DNA from: Chryseobacterium indologenes | GTDB lineage: Bacteria > Bacteroidota > Bacteroidia > Flavobacteriales > Weeksellaceae | Length of the DNA stretch: 64,000 nt | Direction of reading: 5' to 3' | Assembly: GCA_002439165.1 (NCBI GenBank) | Contig: DJTE01000030.1 | Span: forward strand, 70,110-134,109 | Shown: one piece after another, positions 8,758 through 16,725 of the stretch | Position numbering within the stretch: position 1 is the first letter of the stretch | Layout: every line of letters starts with the position of its first letter | The notes under the pieces: model-generated | What the model was told of the DNA's origin: nothing | Seen by the model: the letters and a program-made list of their open reading frames with translations, nothing else | The model's database searches: none | Translations under genes and position numbers: made by a program

Positions 8758-8889
8758 TTAAAATTCTATTTTTTTAAGAATTTTAAAAACCTTTTCTTCA
8801 TTCTCTGTATAAAATTTGAGCAAATAATATCCTGATCATAATCCGGAAATATCAATTTGTAAAATGCTGATCCTTTTTTCATATGTCGA
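8758..8889 (-). pseudogene. Decayed type IX sorting domain (fragment)
   Basis: Read on the minus strand from 8889 the frame gives STYEKRISILQIDISGL, a TGA (8836-8838), then SGYYLLKFYTENEEKVFKI and LKK before a TAA at 8758-8760. This is the last third of a T9SS type A sorting domain with one nonsense codon. No repeat domain or start survives upstream. It is the relic of a second cargo gene next to the DUF285 gene. Nothing else is supported in the remaining gap to 9235. Confidence 0.6.
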
Positions 8890-9235
8890 CATCTGCTTAC
8901 TTCAAAAAATAAATGCTGCGTGACTTCCTCATTTATCCTCATAAATACACCTTTAACACAGCAGTAAGAGTATCACAACACTAAAAAAACAAACTGTTCT
9001 GCAATTAAGTTGTTTCAAATGATTGGTTCCATATCGAATTACTTTGTCAACTTTCTTTTTGATCAATATTCTATATTATAACTTTACGTTCCAGGATACA
9101 AACGAATCACATTCTTTTGCTTTTATCCTCAACACCAAAATCGTTAGCCGGTTAATATTTTTTGTAATTGGTAAAATCCTTTTTAGTAAAATGACAGTGG
9201 AAATTGGGATACATTTTCAATAGCTATAAACGAAA

Positions 9236-9261
9236 AAAAGTCACCAAATTGGTGACTTTTT
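9236..9261 (-). terminator. Terminator of the tandem tRNA-Asp array
   Basis: The dyad 9236-9247 / 9249-9260 (AAAAGTCACCAA and its complement) has T runs on both strands, so it may act bidirectionally. The flank before it, ATAGCTATAAACGAAAA, is nearly identical to the flank before the copy 1 terminator at about 6523-6538, showing that the tRNA-terminator module was duplicated. Confidence 0.8.
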
Positions 9262-9268
9262 ATTTGAG

Positions 9269-9342
9269 CGATCCGGACGGGACTCGAACCCGCGACCTCC
9301 GCCGTGACAGGGCGGCATTCTAACCAGCTGAACTACCGGATC
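9269..9342 (-). tRNA. tRNA-Asp (GTC), copy 2
   Basis: Identical over 74 nt to copy 1. It is the last gene of a three-copy tandem array transcribed leftwards, followed by the terminator at 9236-9261. Confidence 0.97.
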
Positions 9343-9374
9343 AATTTTTTTAAAAGAAATTGACAAAACTTCTG

Positions 9375-9448
9375 CGATCCGGACGGGACTCGAACCCGCG
9401 ACCTCCGCCGTGACAGGGCGGCATTCTAACCAGCTGAACTACCGGATC
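9375..9448 (-). tRNA. tRNA-Asp (GTC), copy 3
   Basis: Identical to the other copies. It is separated from copy 2 by 32 bp and from copy 4 by 35 bp of similar AT-rich spacer. Confidence 0.97.
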
Positions 9449-9483
9449 AAATTTTGTTTTAAAAGTAAATTGAAAAACTTTTG

Positions 9484-9557
9484 CGATCCGGACGGGACTC
9501 GAACCCGCGACCTCCGCCGTGACAGGGCGGCATTCTAACCAGCTGAACTACCGGATC
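9484..9557 (-). tRNA. tRNA-Asp (GTC), copy 4
   Basis: First transcribed gene of the tandem array and identical to the others. The promoter at 9602-9632 lies 45 bp upstream. Confidence 0.97.
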
Positions 9558-9601
9558 ATTTTCATGTTGTTGTAAAGAACGTTGTTTCTTTTTTGTGATT
9601 G

Positions 9602-9632
9602 CAAAATTACAACTTTTTTTATTCCCTGCAAA
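9602..9632 (-). promoter_or_regulatory. Promoter of the tRNA-Asp array
   Basis: On the minus strand TTTG (9629-9632) and TAATTTTG (9602-9609) are 19 bp apart, an exact consensus match. Confidence 0.75.
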
Positions 9633-9641
9633 TTATTTCAT

Positions 9642-9668
9642 AAAAAAAGCCTCCCAAAAACGGAAGGC
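9642..9668 (-). terminator. Terminator of trxA
   Basis: On the minus strand GCCTTCC pairs with GGAGGC around a short T-rich loop, followed by seven T. It lies 24 bp past the trxA stop codon. Confidence 0.75.
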
Positions 9669-9691
9669 ATTCATTATCAAACTTATTTTTT

Positions 9692-10009
9692 TTATAAGTG
9701 CGCGCTTAATTTCTCAGCGATCACCTCTTTTGGTGTTACACCAACTAATTTATCAACCACTTCACCATTCTTAAAAATAAGAACTGTCGGGATATTTCTG
9801 ATGCCATACTGCATAGAGATATCCTGGTTGTTGTCTACATCTACTTTTCCTACCACTGCTTTTCCTTCAAAATCTGCTGCTACCTCTTCGATGATTGGTC
9901 CCAGCGTTCTGCATGGTCCGCACCATACTGCCCAAAAGTCTACCAATACCGGCTTATCTGATTTTAAAACCGTTTCCTGAAATGAGCTGTCCGTAATTTC
10001 TAAAGCCAT
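9692..10009 (-). CDS. trxA: Thioredoxin
   Basis: 105 residues, the standard length for thioredoxin 1, with no signal peptide. The active site WCGPC is at residues 29-33. The cis-Pro segment RNIPTVLIF and the C-terminal GVTPKEVI helix are intact. It reduces disulfides in cytoplasmic proteins using thioredoxin reductase. It is monocistronic, with a TAATTTTG box at 10067-10074 upstream and a terminator at 9642-9668. Confidence 0.95.
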   Translation of the reverse strand: MALEITDSSFQETVLKSDKPVLVDFWAVWCGPCRTLGPIIEEVAADFEGKAVVGKVDVDNNQDISMQYGIRNIPTVLIFKNGEVVDKLVGVTPKEVIAEKLSAHL

Positions 10010-10066
10010 TTTTGTTTCTTTTATTTAAATTAATATTATTTCCTTTTCAACGCTTAATTGAATATT

Positions 10067-10074
10067 CAAAATTA
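10067..10074 (-). promoter_or_regulatory. -7 box (TAATTTTG) before trxA
   Basis: It matches TAnnTTTG on the minus strand, 58 bp upstream of the trxA start. No convincing -33 element at 19-21 bp. Confidence 0.4.
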
Positions 10075-10093
10075 CACTTTTTAAGCCATAAGA

Positions 10094-11269
10094 CTATCTA
10101 TGCTCAATATTTGTTTTTTCAATAGCGTAATCTTTTGAAATTTCCTTTAAAGCCTCTGTAAGCGCATCAATCTCTTCTTTAGTCGTCATATGGCTGAAAG
10201 AAATACGTAACGGAGTACAGTGGTCCATTTCATCCTCAGAAAGCACCATCATCATCACCATAGAAGGTTTGGATGCTCCGGAAGAACAGGCACTGCCCTG
10301 GGATATCGCAATTCCTTTCATATCCAGCTGAAGCCCGATCAAAGGGTTTTTATAAGGAAGCAATGCACTTAAAACCGTATAGAGGCTGTTTTCCTTTTCA
10401 GCACTTCTTCCGTTGAATTTAATTCCCGGAATGGCAGCAGAAAGACTTTCTCTTGCATAATCTTTGATCTCCTGCATATGGGCAGTATATTCATCCATAT
10501 GGTTAAGAGAAAGTTCCAGCGCTTTACCGAGACCAACAATACCGCACACATTCTCGGTTCCGGCTCTTAAACTTCTTTCCTGAGGTCCTCCGGTAATGAT
10601 TCCCTTCAATCCGCTTGATTTTCTGATAAAAGCAAACCCCACTCCTTTCGGACCATGGAACTTATGGGCACTGCAAGAAGCAAAATCCACCATAATATCG
10701 GAGAAATCAAGGTTCATGTGAGCCATAGTCTGCACCGTATCAGAATGGAACAAAGCATTATTTTCCCTGCACAGCTGTGCTATTTTTTTAATATCAGCAA
10801 TATTTCCGATTTCGTTATTGGCATGCATTAAGCTCACCAGTGTTTTTTTATCGGAAGATTTCAGCAATTCTTCAAGTTTGTTAAGATCAATATCTCCTTT
10901 TTCATTAGGACGGATATAGTTTACCTCTACTCCCTTTCTGCTTTTCATATCAAGAATGCTCTCTGAAACACATTTATGTTCCAGCGGAGAACTGATGATC
11001 CTCTCTACTCCAAGATGCTCTACACTTGATTTGATGATCATATTGTTCGACTCTGTTCCGCAGGAGGTAAAGATGATCTCCGCAGGTGTTACGTGAAGAT
11101 AATCCGCCACCTGTCTTCTCACGTTTTCGATAAGAATTTTGGCTTCCTGCCCGAAACTGTGGGTAGAAGAAGGGTTTCCGAAATTCATTTTCATGGTACC
11201 CACCATCGCATCGATTACTTCTTCGGAAAGAGGTGTCGTAGCAGCATTATCCAGGTATATTTTATTCAT
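10094..11269 (-). CDS. Cysteine desulfurase (NifS/IscS family)
   Basis: 391 residues, class V aminotransferase fold. It begins with YLDNAATTPL. The PLP-binding Lys is in SAHKFHGPKG and the catalytic Cys loop is GSACSSGASKPS. This is the IscS-type (group I) rather than the SufS-type loop. It removes sulfur from cysteine as a persulfide for Fe-S cluster and thiolated tRNA synthesis. No isc genes adjoin it, so the acceptor pathway is open. The lipoprotein gene upstream ends 2 bp before its start, so the two are probably co-transcribed. Confidence 0.92.
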   Translation of the reverse strand: MNKIYLDNAATTPLSEEVIDAMVGTMKMNFGNPSSTHSFGQEAKILIENVRRQVADYLHVTPAEIIFTSCGTESNNMIIKSSVEHLGVERIISSPLEHKCVSESILDMKSRKGVEVNYIRPNEKGDIDLNKLEELLKSSDKKTLVSLMHANNEIGNIADIKKIAQLCRENNALFHSDTVQTMAHMNLDFSDIMVDFASCSAHKFHGPKGVGFAFIRKSSGLKGIITGGPQERSLRAGTENVCGIVGLGKALELSLNHMDEYTAHMQEIKDYARESLSAAIPGIKFNGRSAEKENSLYTVLSALLPYKNPLIGLQLDMKGIAISQGSACSSGASKPSMVMMMVLSEDEMDHCTPLRISFSHMTTKEEIDALTEALKEISKDYAIEKTNIEHR

Positions 11270-11271
11270 TT

Positions 11272-11742
11272 TTATTTTGAGTATTTTAATTCTACGGAAG
11301 TAAACTGATAATCAGACGGCACAGCAAAGATAAACCAGGGATTGGAAAGCACCTGAATCTCCATTTCTCCGGATTCCTGATAAGGAACCTCTACATACAG
11401 GACGTTGTCTTTTACAGAAACATTTTTAATGGCTGTAACGGTATGACTTCCTGATCTGAAACTTCCCAGATGGTACAGGATCACTTTTTTATCTTTCGGA
11501 AATGCAGGATATCCGGCCGACGGCTCTTTTCCCAATTCAGCAACAACAAGACCGGCGTTCATTCTGGTTGCTTTCCGGTATTCCTCCTCACTTTTAATCA
11601 CTGAGAATCCAGGCCGGTCTGCACCACCCTGAGCTTCTGAAACCAGTAATTCTGCATTTTTCTGCATATCTGAAGACTTTTGAGACGGCGTTCCTGCACA
11701 GCTCATCAGGATTGCAGTCCATACAACAAGCAGTCTTTTCAT
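11272..11742 (-). CDS. Lipoprotein with PrcB_C-like domain
   Basis: 156 residues from the ATG at 11740-11742; an upstream ATG at 11763 would add seven residues before the signal. Signal peptide with lipobox LMSC at about residue 15. The C-terminal part has the pattern SFRSGSHTVTAIKNV, then beta strands and PWFIFAVP, resembling the PrcB_C domain found with the Treponema dentilisin protease complex. Role unknown; envelope-located. It lies between the HAD/Dpr cassette and the cysteine desulfurase on the same strand. Confidence 0.6.
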   Translation of the reverse strand: MKRLLVVWTAILMSCAGTPSQKSSDMQKNAELLVSEAQGGADRPGFSVIKSEEEYRKATRMNAGLVVAELGKEPSAGYPAFPKDKKVILYHLGSFRSGSHTVTAIKNVSVKDNVLYVEVPYQESGEMEIQVLSNPWFIFAVPSDYQFTSVELKYSK

Positions 11743-11765
11743 TTTTACATTTTTACCTTCCAAAA

Positions 11766-12353
11766 TTAATGAAAAAATTGGTAATGACCCTCATTTGCCC
11801 ATTTAAGCATCTGACGGTCTCCGGAAGTATCGCCGAAAGCGATTATTTTATCGTATTTAGAATTGTTTATTTCTGCTTTTATCCTCACCAGTTTTTCTTT
11901 TCCGTTGCAGTTTTTGCCGATGAAATTTCCTGTAAAAACCCCGTTTTTAAACTCTGCACGGGTAGAAACGAGCTGCATGTTAAGTTCTTCGGCGAAAGGT
12001 TTCACCCAGATGTCCAGGGAAGCCGTTACCAATAAACTCTGTGTATTATTCCTATCGATATTTTTAATAAAGTCAAGGGCATTTTCCCTTACAATTTTAG
12101 GATAATGCTGTTCAAAAAACTGTTTAGACTTCATTTCAATCTTTTCCCGGGTCTGACCTTTAAGAATAGAACCGATAAAGCTTTTTTTCACTTTCTCAGT
12201 TTCTGCCAGCTTCAGTTTCAGCAGGATGAAGAGCGGAACATGTCTTAGAAACTGTATGCGGAATTTGGTGGAATCGTAGAATTTAAGATACATAAACATG
12301 GTATCCTTATACGTCAGGGTTCCGTCAAAATCAAAACAATACAATTTTCTCAT
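11766..12353 (-). CDS. HAD-IB family phosphatase, likely polyprenyl-phospho-ribose-5-phosphate phosphatase
   Basis: 195 residues. The HAD motif I is FDFDGTLTYKDT, motif II is SLLVTASLD, and motifs III/IV are GKEKLVRIKA and IAFGDTSGDRQML. It belongs to the SerB/HAD-IB group. It is 4 bp from the DprE2-like gene and part of the four-gene cassette ending at 15287. The inferred job is removing the 5-phosphate from polyprenyl-phospho-5-phosphoribose, the step done by an unrelated phosphatase in mycobacteria. The biochemical role is an inference from context. Confidence 0.85.
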   Translation of the reverse strand: MRKLYCFDFDGTLTYKDTMFMYLKFYDSTKFRIQFLRHVPLFILLKLKLAETEKVKKSFIGSILKGQTREKIEMKSKQFFEQHYPKIVRENALDFIKNIDRNNTQSLLVTASLDIWVKPFAEELNMQLVSTRAEFKNGVFTGNFIGKNCNGKEKLVRIKAEINNSKYDKIIAFGDTSGDRQMLKWANEGHYQFFH

Positions 12354-12357
12354 GTCT

Positions 12358-13083
12358 CTAAAGCTTTAATTTTTTGAATATAAATTCAGGAATATTCCTG
12401 ATAATCATCATGATAATACTCCAAACCGGCAAAACATATGCCACATTCTTCTGCTTTTTGAATGCTTTATAAATGCACGCAGCAGCCTGTTTGGGAGTAG
12501 CGGTCAGTTTAGGATTCAATGGCAGTCCTTCTGTCATTTTGGTTGCCATAAACCCGGGTTTTATCGTAAGAACATGAACTTTTTTATCAAAAAGATAGTT
12601 TCTGAGGCCGCTTAAATAAGCTGTAAAAGCTGCCTTTGCACTTCCATAGATAAAGTTGCTCTGCCTTCCGCGGTCTCCGGCTACGGATGAAAGCCCGATA
12701 ATCGTTCCGGATCTCCTGCTCTCGAATTTATGGGCAAAATAGTTCATCACCGGAACCAGCTTTGCATAATTGATGTCGATAATCCGTTCCGTATTCCTGT
12801 TGTCATAAAGACCTTCTTCTGTTCCTTCACCCAGATATCCTACTGCGCAAAATAATACATTTGAATTGATATAATCAAATTTATTGTAATCGGTCTCTTT
12901 CATCAGATCCAGTTCCACTACTTCAGACTGCTGAAGAAATTTCACATCGATATGTCTCGCAAATCTTTCCGTTGTTTCTTTACTTGAAGTGAAAAGATAG
13001 ATCTTTTCAAATTTTTCTCCTTCCTGGAGGGCTTTTTCCACAAACGCCTGTGCTACTTCAGACGTACTTCCCAGAACTATCAT
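12358..13083 (-). CDS. SDR oxidoreductase, DprE2-like
   Basis: 241 residues. Rossmann start VLGSTSEVAQAF; catalytic Ser in SSVAGDRG and Tyr/Lys in YGSAKAAF, as in classical SDRs; the C-terminus is hydrophobic with basic residues, suggesting membrane association. Size and neighbour match DprE2, which reduces the 2-keto intermediate to polyprenyl-phospho-arabinose with NAD(P)H. It directly abuts the DprE1-like gene (stop and start adjacent), so the two are translationally linked. The substrate in this organism is inferred. Confidence 0.85.
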   Translation of the reverse strand: MIVLGSTSEVAQAFVEKALQEGEKFEKIYLFTSSKETTERFARHIDVKFLQQSEVVELDLMKETDYNKFDYINSNVLFCAVGYLGEGTEEGLYDNRNTERIIDINYAKLVPVMNYFAHKFESRRSGTIIGLSSVAGDRGRQSNFIYGSAKAAFTAYLSGLRNYLFDKKVHVLTIKPGFMATKMTEGLPLNPKLTATPKQAAACIYKAFKKQKNVAYVLPVWSIIMMIIRNIPEFIFKKLKL

Positions 13084-14403
13084 TTATGAGTTGTTGTTTA
13101 TGATTCTTTTGTGCTGTAAAGACACAAATTTAGGATTTTGAATATTTTTAAGATAATTCGTCAGTGACGAGCGGCTCATGCTGTCTTTGGTGAGATAGAT
13201 TCTTCCTCCAAACTGCTGAACAATATCATCCAGGCTTTCCACCAGTTTTTTCAGCTTTGAATTGACCTTAAAATCAAGAGCCAGGGTATATCCCTCAAAA
13301 GGAAACGAGTTATATGCCTGCGGATTATTTTTTCCGAACAGTTTTAAAACAGCCAGAAAAGAACCGTTTCCGCTCGCGGCTATGGTTTCAAGGATCTTTT
13401 TCATTCCCTCCTTACCTGTTTCTTTCGGGATCACCATCTGGTACTGAATAAAACCGGATTTCCCATAGATCTTATTCCAGTCGCTGATGGCATCCAGCGG
13501 ATAAAAAAATGTTTCGTAATCTATAAAGTTTTTAACTTCTTTTTTGGTCTGTTTTTTATAATACAGCAGATTGAAAATCTTCACAGTAAGCGCATTCAGA
13601 ACAAATCCGGGAAAATAAAACGGAACGGAAGGCTGTAATTTTCCTTTCAGCCTTAACGGTTGTTTTGCCAGGTTCTGGGGAAGTTCGTGCTGAAAAGCGT
13701 GCTCTCCTCTCATCAGGATGCTTCTTCCCAGGTTTTTGCCTTTCTGCAGACAGTCTATCCAGGCTACGGTATACGTCCAGTTTTCACTTTCTTCAAAAAG
13801 CCTGAAGATCTCGTCCAGATTTTCCGCCTTAATGCTTTCCTGGCGTATATAGGCAGATTCTATATTTTTAAGTTTGAATTTTGCAGTAAGAATGATCCCC
13901 GTAAGTCCCATTCCTCCAATTGTAGCCCAGAATTTATCGGGGTTCTCTTCTCTGGAACAGGTAACGATCTCTCCGTTTTCCGTCATAAGTTTAAACTCAA
14001 CAACATATTCGGAGAAACAGCCTTCCGCATGATGGTTTTTACCGTGGACATCGGAAGCAATTGCCCCGCCCACCGATACAAATTTCGTTCCCGGAGTTAC
14101 ATATAAAAAGTATCCCTGTGGAACTGCAATTTCAAGCACATCGGAAAGAAGAACACCGGATTCACATTCTATCACCCCGTTGAGGCGGTCGAAACTGATG
14201 AATTTATTGAGTTTTTTGGTCGAAAATATGCTCTCTCCCAATGAAGCATCCCCATAACATCTCCCGTTTCCTCTTGCGATCACTTCATTATGACCGAGTA
14301 CAAAATCTTTGATTTTCCTGAAACTGTCTTCAGATCTCATTTCTTTTTCTACTACCGGGAAATTGCCCCAGTTGGTAACTTTCTGTGTGAAATTCGGCTT
14401 CAT
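13084..14403 (-). CDS. FAD-dependent oxidase, DprE1-like
   Basis: 439 residues, VAO/PCMH flavoprotein fold. FAD-binding region around residues 40-60 (GNGRCYGD) and the signature VGGAIASDVHGKNHH at 111-125, which is the form seen in DprE1. The catalytic Lys is conserved in TKDS (Lys406). By alignment from memory, the Cys that benzothiazinones attack in mycobacterial DprE1 (Cys387, motif ICVDF) is Ala375 here (LALDF). Predicted reaction: oxidation of polyprenyl-phospho-ribose at C2. It overlaps the UbiA-type gene by 4 bp. Confidence 0.88.
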   Translation of the reverse strand: MKPNFTQKVTNWGNFPVVEKEMRSEDSFRKIKDFVLGHNEVIARGNGRCYGDASLGESIFSTKKLNKFISFDRLNGVIECESGVLLSDVLEIAVPQGYFLYVTPGTKFVSVGGAIASDVHGKNHHAEGCFSEYVVEFKLMTENGEIVTCSREENPDKFWATIGGMGLTGIILTAKFKLKNIESAYIRQESIKAENLDEIFRLFEESENWTYTVAWIDCLQKGKNLGRSILMRGEHAFQHELPQNLAKQPLRLKGKLQPSVPFYFPGFVLNALTVKIFNLLYYKKQTKKEVKNFIDYETFFYPLDAISDWNKIYGKSGFIQYQMVIPKETGKEGMKKILETIAASGNGSFLAVLKLFGKNNPQAYNSFPFEGYTLALDFKVNSKLKKLVESLDDIVQQFGGRIYLTKDSMSRSSLTNYLKNIQNPKFVSLQHKRIINNNS

Positions 14404-15287
14404 TTTTTAAAGTAGATTTGAATTAGAAATGCGGCTACCCAAAGTACTAAAGTAACCTGTATATAGCGGTCTCTGTACACAATTTTTGTAGGAGACTCCG
14501 TTCTGTTGTATACCAGGGTCTGCTGAAGATACCTCAAAAATGCAAAAACCACAAATATTACGGTATAGAAAACCCTCTGATGAAATCTTCCCTGAACTTC
14601 AGGTGAAAGGGTGAACATCAGATAGCATACAATGGCCAGTGTTACGGAAATGGAAAGCGCAATATCTGCAAACTGTACATTGTAGCCGTCCAGCGCCCGT
14701 CTTGTTTTTCCTGAAACCTGGGCATTAATAAGTTCTCCCCTTCTTTTTCCGATAGCCAGTACCAGCGCCAGTACAAAAGTAAGCAGAATGGCCCACTGAG
14801 AAATATTAATTCCTGTAATATAGCCGCCTGCCAGAACTCTGAATACAAAACCCAGGGCTATAATAAAAATATCGATGATAGGAATATGCTTCAGTTTGAA
14901 AGTATATGCGAGGTTCATCACAAAGTAAGATACGATGATCGCACTGAACTTCCATAAAGGTTCATGAAAATAAAGCTGCGCAACACCTACCAGGATAATA
15001 TCTGTGATAATAAGTACAGTAAGAATTGCTAATGCTTTTGATTTTGAAACTGCACCGCTTGCAAGCGGTCTTCTTCTTTTTTCGGGGTGCTTTCTGTCTG
15101 CTTCAATATCATTGTAGTCATTGAGAATATACACCACGCTTGCCGCCAGTGAAAAAATAATGAATGCAAAAACGCTTTTGGTGAGCAGATCTACATTGGT
15201 AATGTTTCCTGAAAAGAACAGAGGGACAAAAACAAACAGGTTTTTCACCCATTGCTCCACCCGGAGCAGTTTAAGGTATTTCTTCAT
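14400..15287 (-). CDS. UbiA-family polyprenyl-phosphate phosphoribosyltransferase (DPPR synthase-like)
   Basis: 295 residues with about eight or nine membrane helices. The first Asp-rich motif NDYNDIEAD (residues 56-64) is followed by RRPLASG. This arrangement is typical of Rv3806c-type enzymes, which transfer phosphoribose from PRPP to polyprenyl phosphate, rather than of ubiquinone prenyltransferases. It is the first gene of the cassette UbiA / DprE1 / DprE2 / HAD, all within a few bases of each other, which supports the assignment. Confidence 0.85.
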   Translation of the reverse strand: MKKYLKLLRVEQWVKNLFVFVPLFFSGNITNVDLLTKSVFAFIIFSLAASVVYILNDYNDIEADRKHPEKRRRPLASGAVSKSKALAILTVLIITDIILVGVAQLYFHEPLWKFSAIIVSYFVMNLAYTFKLKHIPIIDIFIIALGFVFRVLAGGYITGINISQWAILLTFVLALVLAIGKRRGELINAQVSGKTRRALDGYNVQFADIALSISVTLAIVCYLMFTLSPEVQGRFHQRVFYTVIFVVFAFLRYLQQTLVYNRTESPTKIVYRDRYIQVTLVLWVAAFLIQIYFKK

Positions 15288-15342
15288 TTATGCTATTTCA
15301 GATGCAAAAGTAATAAATTCAAAATTCATAGCATAAAAATAC

Positions 15343-15365
15343 AAAAAAAACCGCCGAAGCGGTTT
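15343..15365 (-). terminator. Terminator after the OmpA-like lipoprotein gene
   Basis: On the minus strand AACCGC-TTCG-GCGGTT is followed by eight T, an ideal intrinsic terminator with a TTCG tetraloop. It separates the lipoprotein genes from the prenyltransferase cassette. Confidence 0.9.
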
Positions 15366-15394
15366 CTTACGAAAATATTTATATATTAAATTAA

Positions 15395-16084
15395 TTACTG
15401 CCCCTGTTTGGCATCATTAATCATTTTTTCATTAGCAGTGATAGCAAACTCCACTCTTCTGTTTTTAGCTCTTCCTTCATCTGTATCGTTGGTTGCTACC
15501 GGCATTGCTTCACCTTCACCTTTTGTAAACATTCTGGCTGATGCAATTCCTTTTCCTGATAAATAGGCTTTTACAGCATCTGCTCTTCTCTGGGAAAGTG
15601 CCAGGTTGTAAGAATCAGATCCTTTGCTGTCTGTATGCCCGTAGATATTGATGTTGGTATCCGGGTTATCTGCAAGAACTTTAGCTAATTTATCAAGGTT
15701 GCTCTGGGCAACAGAAGTAAGATTTGAAGAATCGAAAGCAAAGTTGACGATACTTTCGTTCATGGTTACTTTAATTCCGTCTCCTACTCTTTCTACTTCA
15801 GCTCCCGGTAAGGTTTCTTTAATATCTTTAGCCTGCTTATCCATTTTGTTACCGATCACGTTACCTGCAACTCCACCGATAATACCGCCTAATACTGCTC
15901 CTAAAGCACCGTTTTTACCTTTTCCTACATTATTTCCCAGGATTCCCCCGATTACAGCTCCTGATGCAGCTCCTACGGCAGTACCTCTCTGCTGGTGATT
16001 AGAATTCTGAACGGCTTCACAGCTTGTCAGTAACAATGCTGATGATAAGAATAGCACTCCAATATATGTTTTAGTAAATTTCAT
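15395..16084 (-). CDS. OmpA-family lipoprotein with glycine-zipper region
   Basis: 229 residues. Lipobox LLTSC (Cys at about 22). A Gly-rich zipper (about 35-80, repeated GAVLGGIIGG pattern) precedes an OmpA C-terminal peptidoglycan-binding domain (about 110-220) with the signature NIYGHTDSKGS and the AKNRRVEF end. It probably links the outer membrane to the cell wall, as in YiaD-type proteins. The lipocalin-like lipoprotein gene is 25 bp upstream and likely in the same transcript. Confidence 0.9.
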   Translation of the reverse strand: MKFTKTYIGVLFLSSALLLTSCEAVQNSNHQQRGTAVGAASGAVIGGILGNNVGKGKNGALGAVLGGIIGGVAGNVIGNKMDKQAKDIKETLPGAEVERVGDGIKVTMNESIVNFAFDSSNLTSVAQSNLDKLAKVLADNPDTNINIYGHTDSKGSDSYNLALSQRRADAVKAYLSGKGIASARMFTKGEGEAMPVATNDTDEGRAKNRRVEFAITANEKMINDAKQGQ

Positions 16085-16109
16085 TTTTTTGATCTTTTAT
16101 GTTGATAAA

Positions 16110-16601
16110 TTATTTCATACCTGTTCTCTGGAAGTTGTAAACAACTTTTACCGTATTTCCGTCAAAAGGAACATCCTGTACCAGGGAGAACTGATCTGTG
16201 GACTGATTAGTGATTGTTAAAGAATATCCTGCAGTATTCTGCTTGGCTTTTGTTCCTGCAACGATTTTTTTGAACATGAAAGTATCGCCGTTTTTAACTT
16301 CAAATTTGATAGGTTGTGTCACTGCCGGGCATGCACCTCCTCCGTTTAAAGTATAAGCGCCGCTGTAATTATTCGGGATCAGTCTCCAATGACTGCCTAC
16401 AAAACACTGGGCATCCGCTCCTTCATCAAAAGGCTTGATCTTGTATCCTTTTTCATAATCCACGCTTACGATCTGCCAGTCACCTTTTAGTTTAAGGTAA
16501 TCTGCTCTTTGGTTTTGTGATGTTTCTGCTTTTTTCACGGAGGAACAAGACACTGCAAAAAGTGATGTTCCCAACATCCCTGCAAGTAGTAACTTTTTCA
16601 T
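16110..16601 (-). CDS. Lipocalin-like lipoprotein
   Basis: 163 residues. Signal peptide with lipobox AVSC (Cys at 19). The mature part opens with LKGDWQIVSVDY, the start of lipocalin-like domains, and forms a predicted beta barrel with two Cys. This is a frequent Chryseobacterium lipoprotein family, usually next to an OmpA-type gene as here. Ligand unknown. Confidence 0.75.
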   Translation of the reverse strand: MKKLLLAGMLGTSLFAVSCSSVKKAETSQNQRADYLKLKGDWQIVSVDYEKGYKIKPFDEGADAQCFVGSHWRLIPNNYSGAYTLNGGGACPAVTQPIKFEVKNGDTFMFKKIVAGTKAKQNTAGYSLTITNQSTDQFSLVQDVPFDGNTVKVVYNFQRTGMK

Positions 16602-16667
16602 TTTGTTGTTTATTATTTTGTTATTATAAAGTTACAAAAAACCGTGCCAAAATTGAAAAATAAAAAT

Positions 16668-16695
16668 AAAAAAGTCCGAAAATTTCGGACTTTTT
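16668..16695 (-). terminator. Terminator after the subtilase gene
   Basis: Dyad AAAGTCCGAAA / TTTCGGACTTT with A and T runs on both sides. It lies 31 bp beyond the peptidase stop codon. Confidence 0.85.
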
Positions 16696-16725
16696 ATGCT
16701 TTAACCTTATATACAGGCAGATAAA

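Noticed and set aside
9269..9557. Repeat array resembling CRISPR
   Set aside because: The 74-nt repeats fold as complete tRNA-Asp genes and the spacers are short A/T-rich linkers. No cas gene is present.
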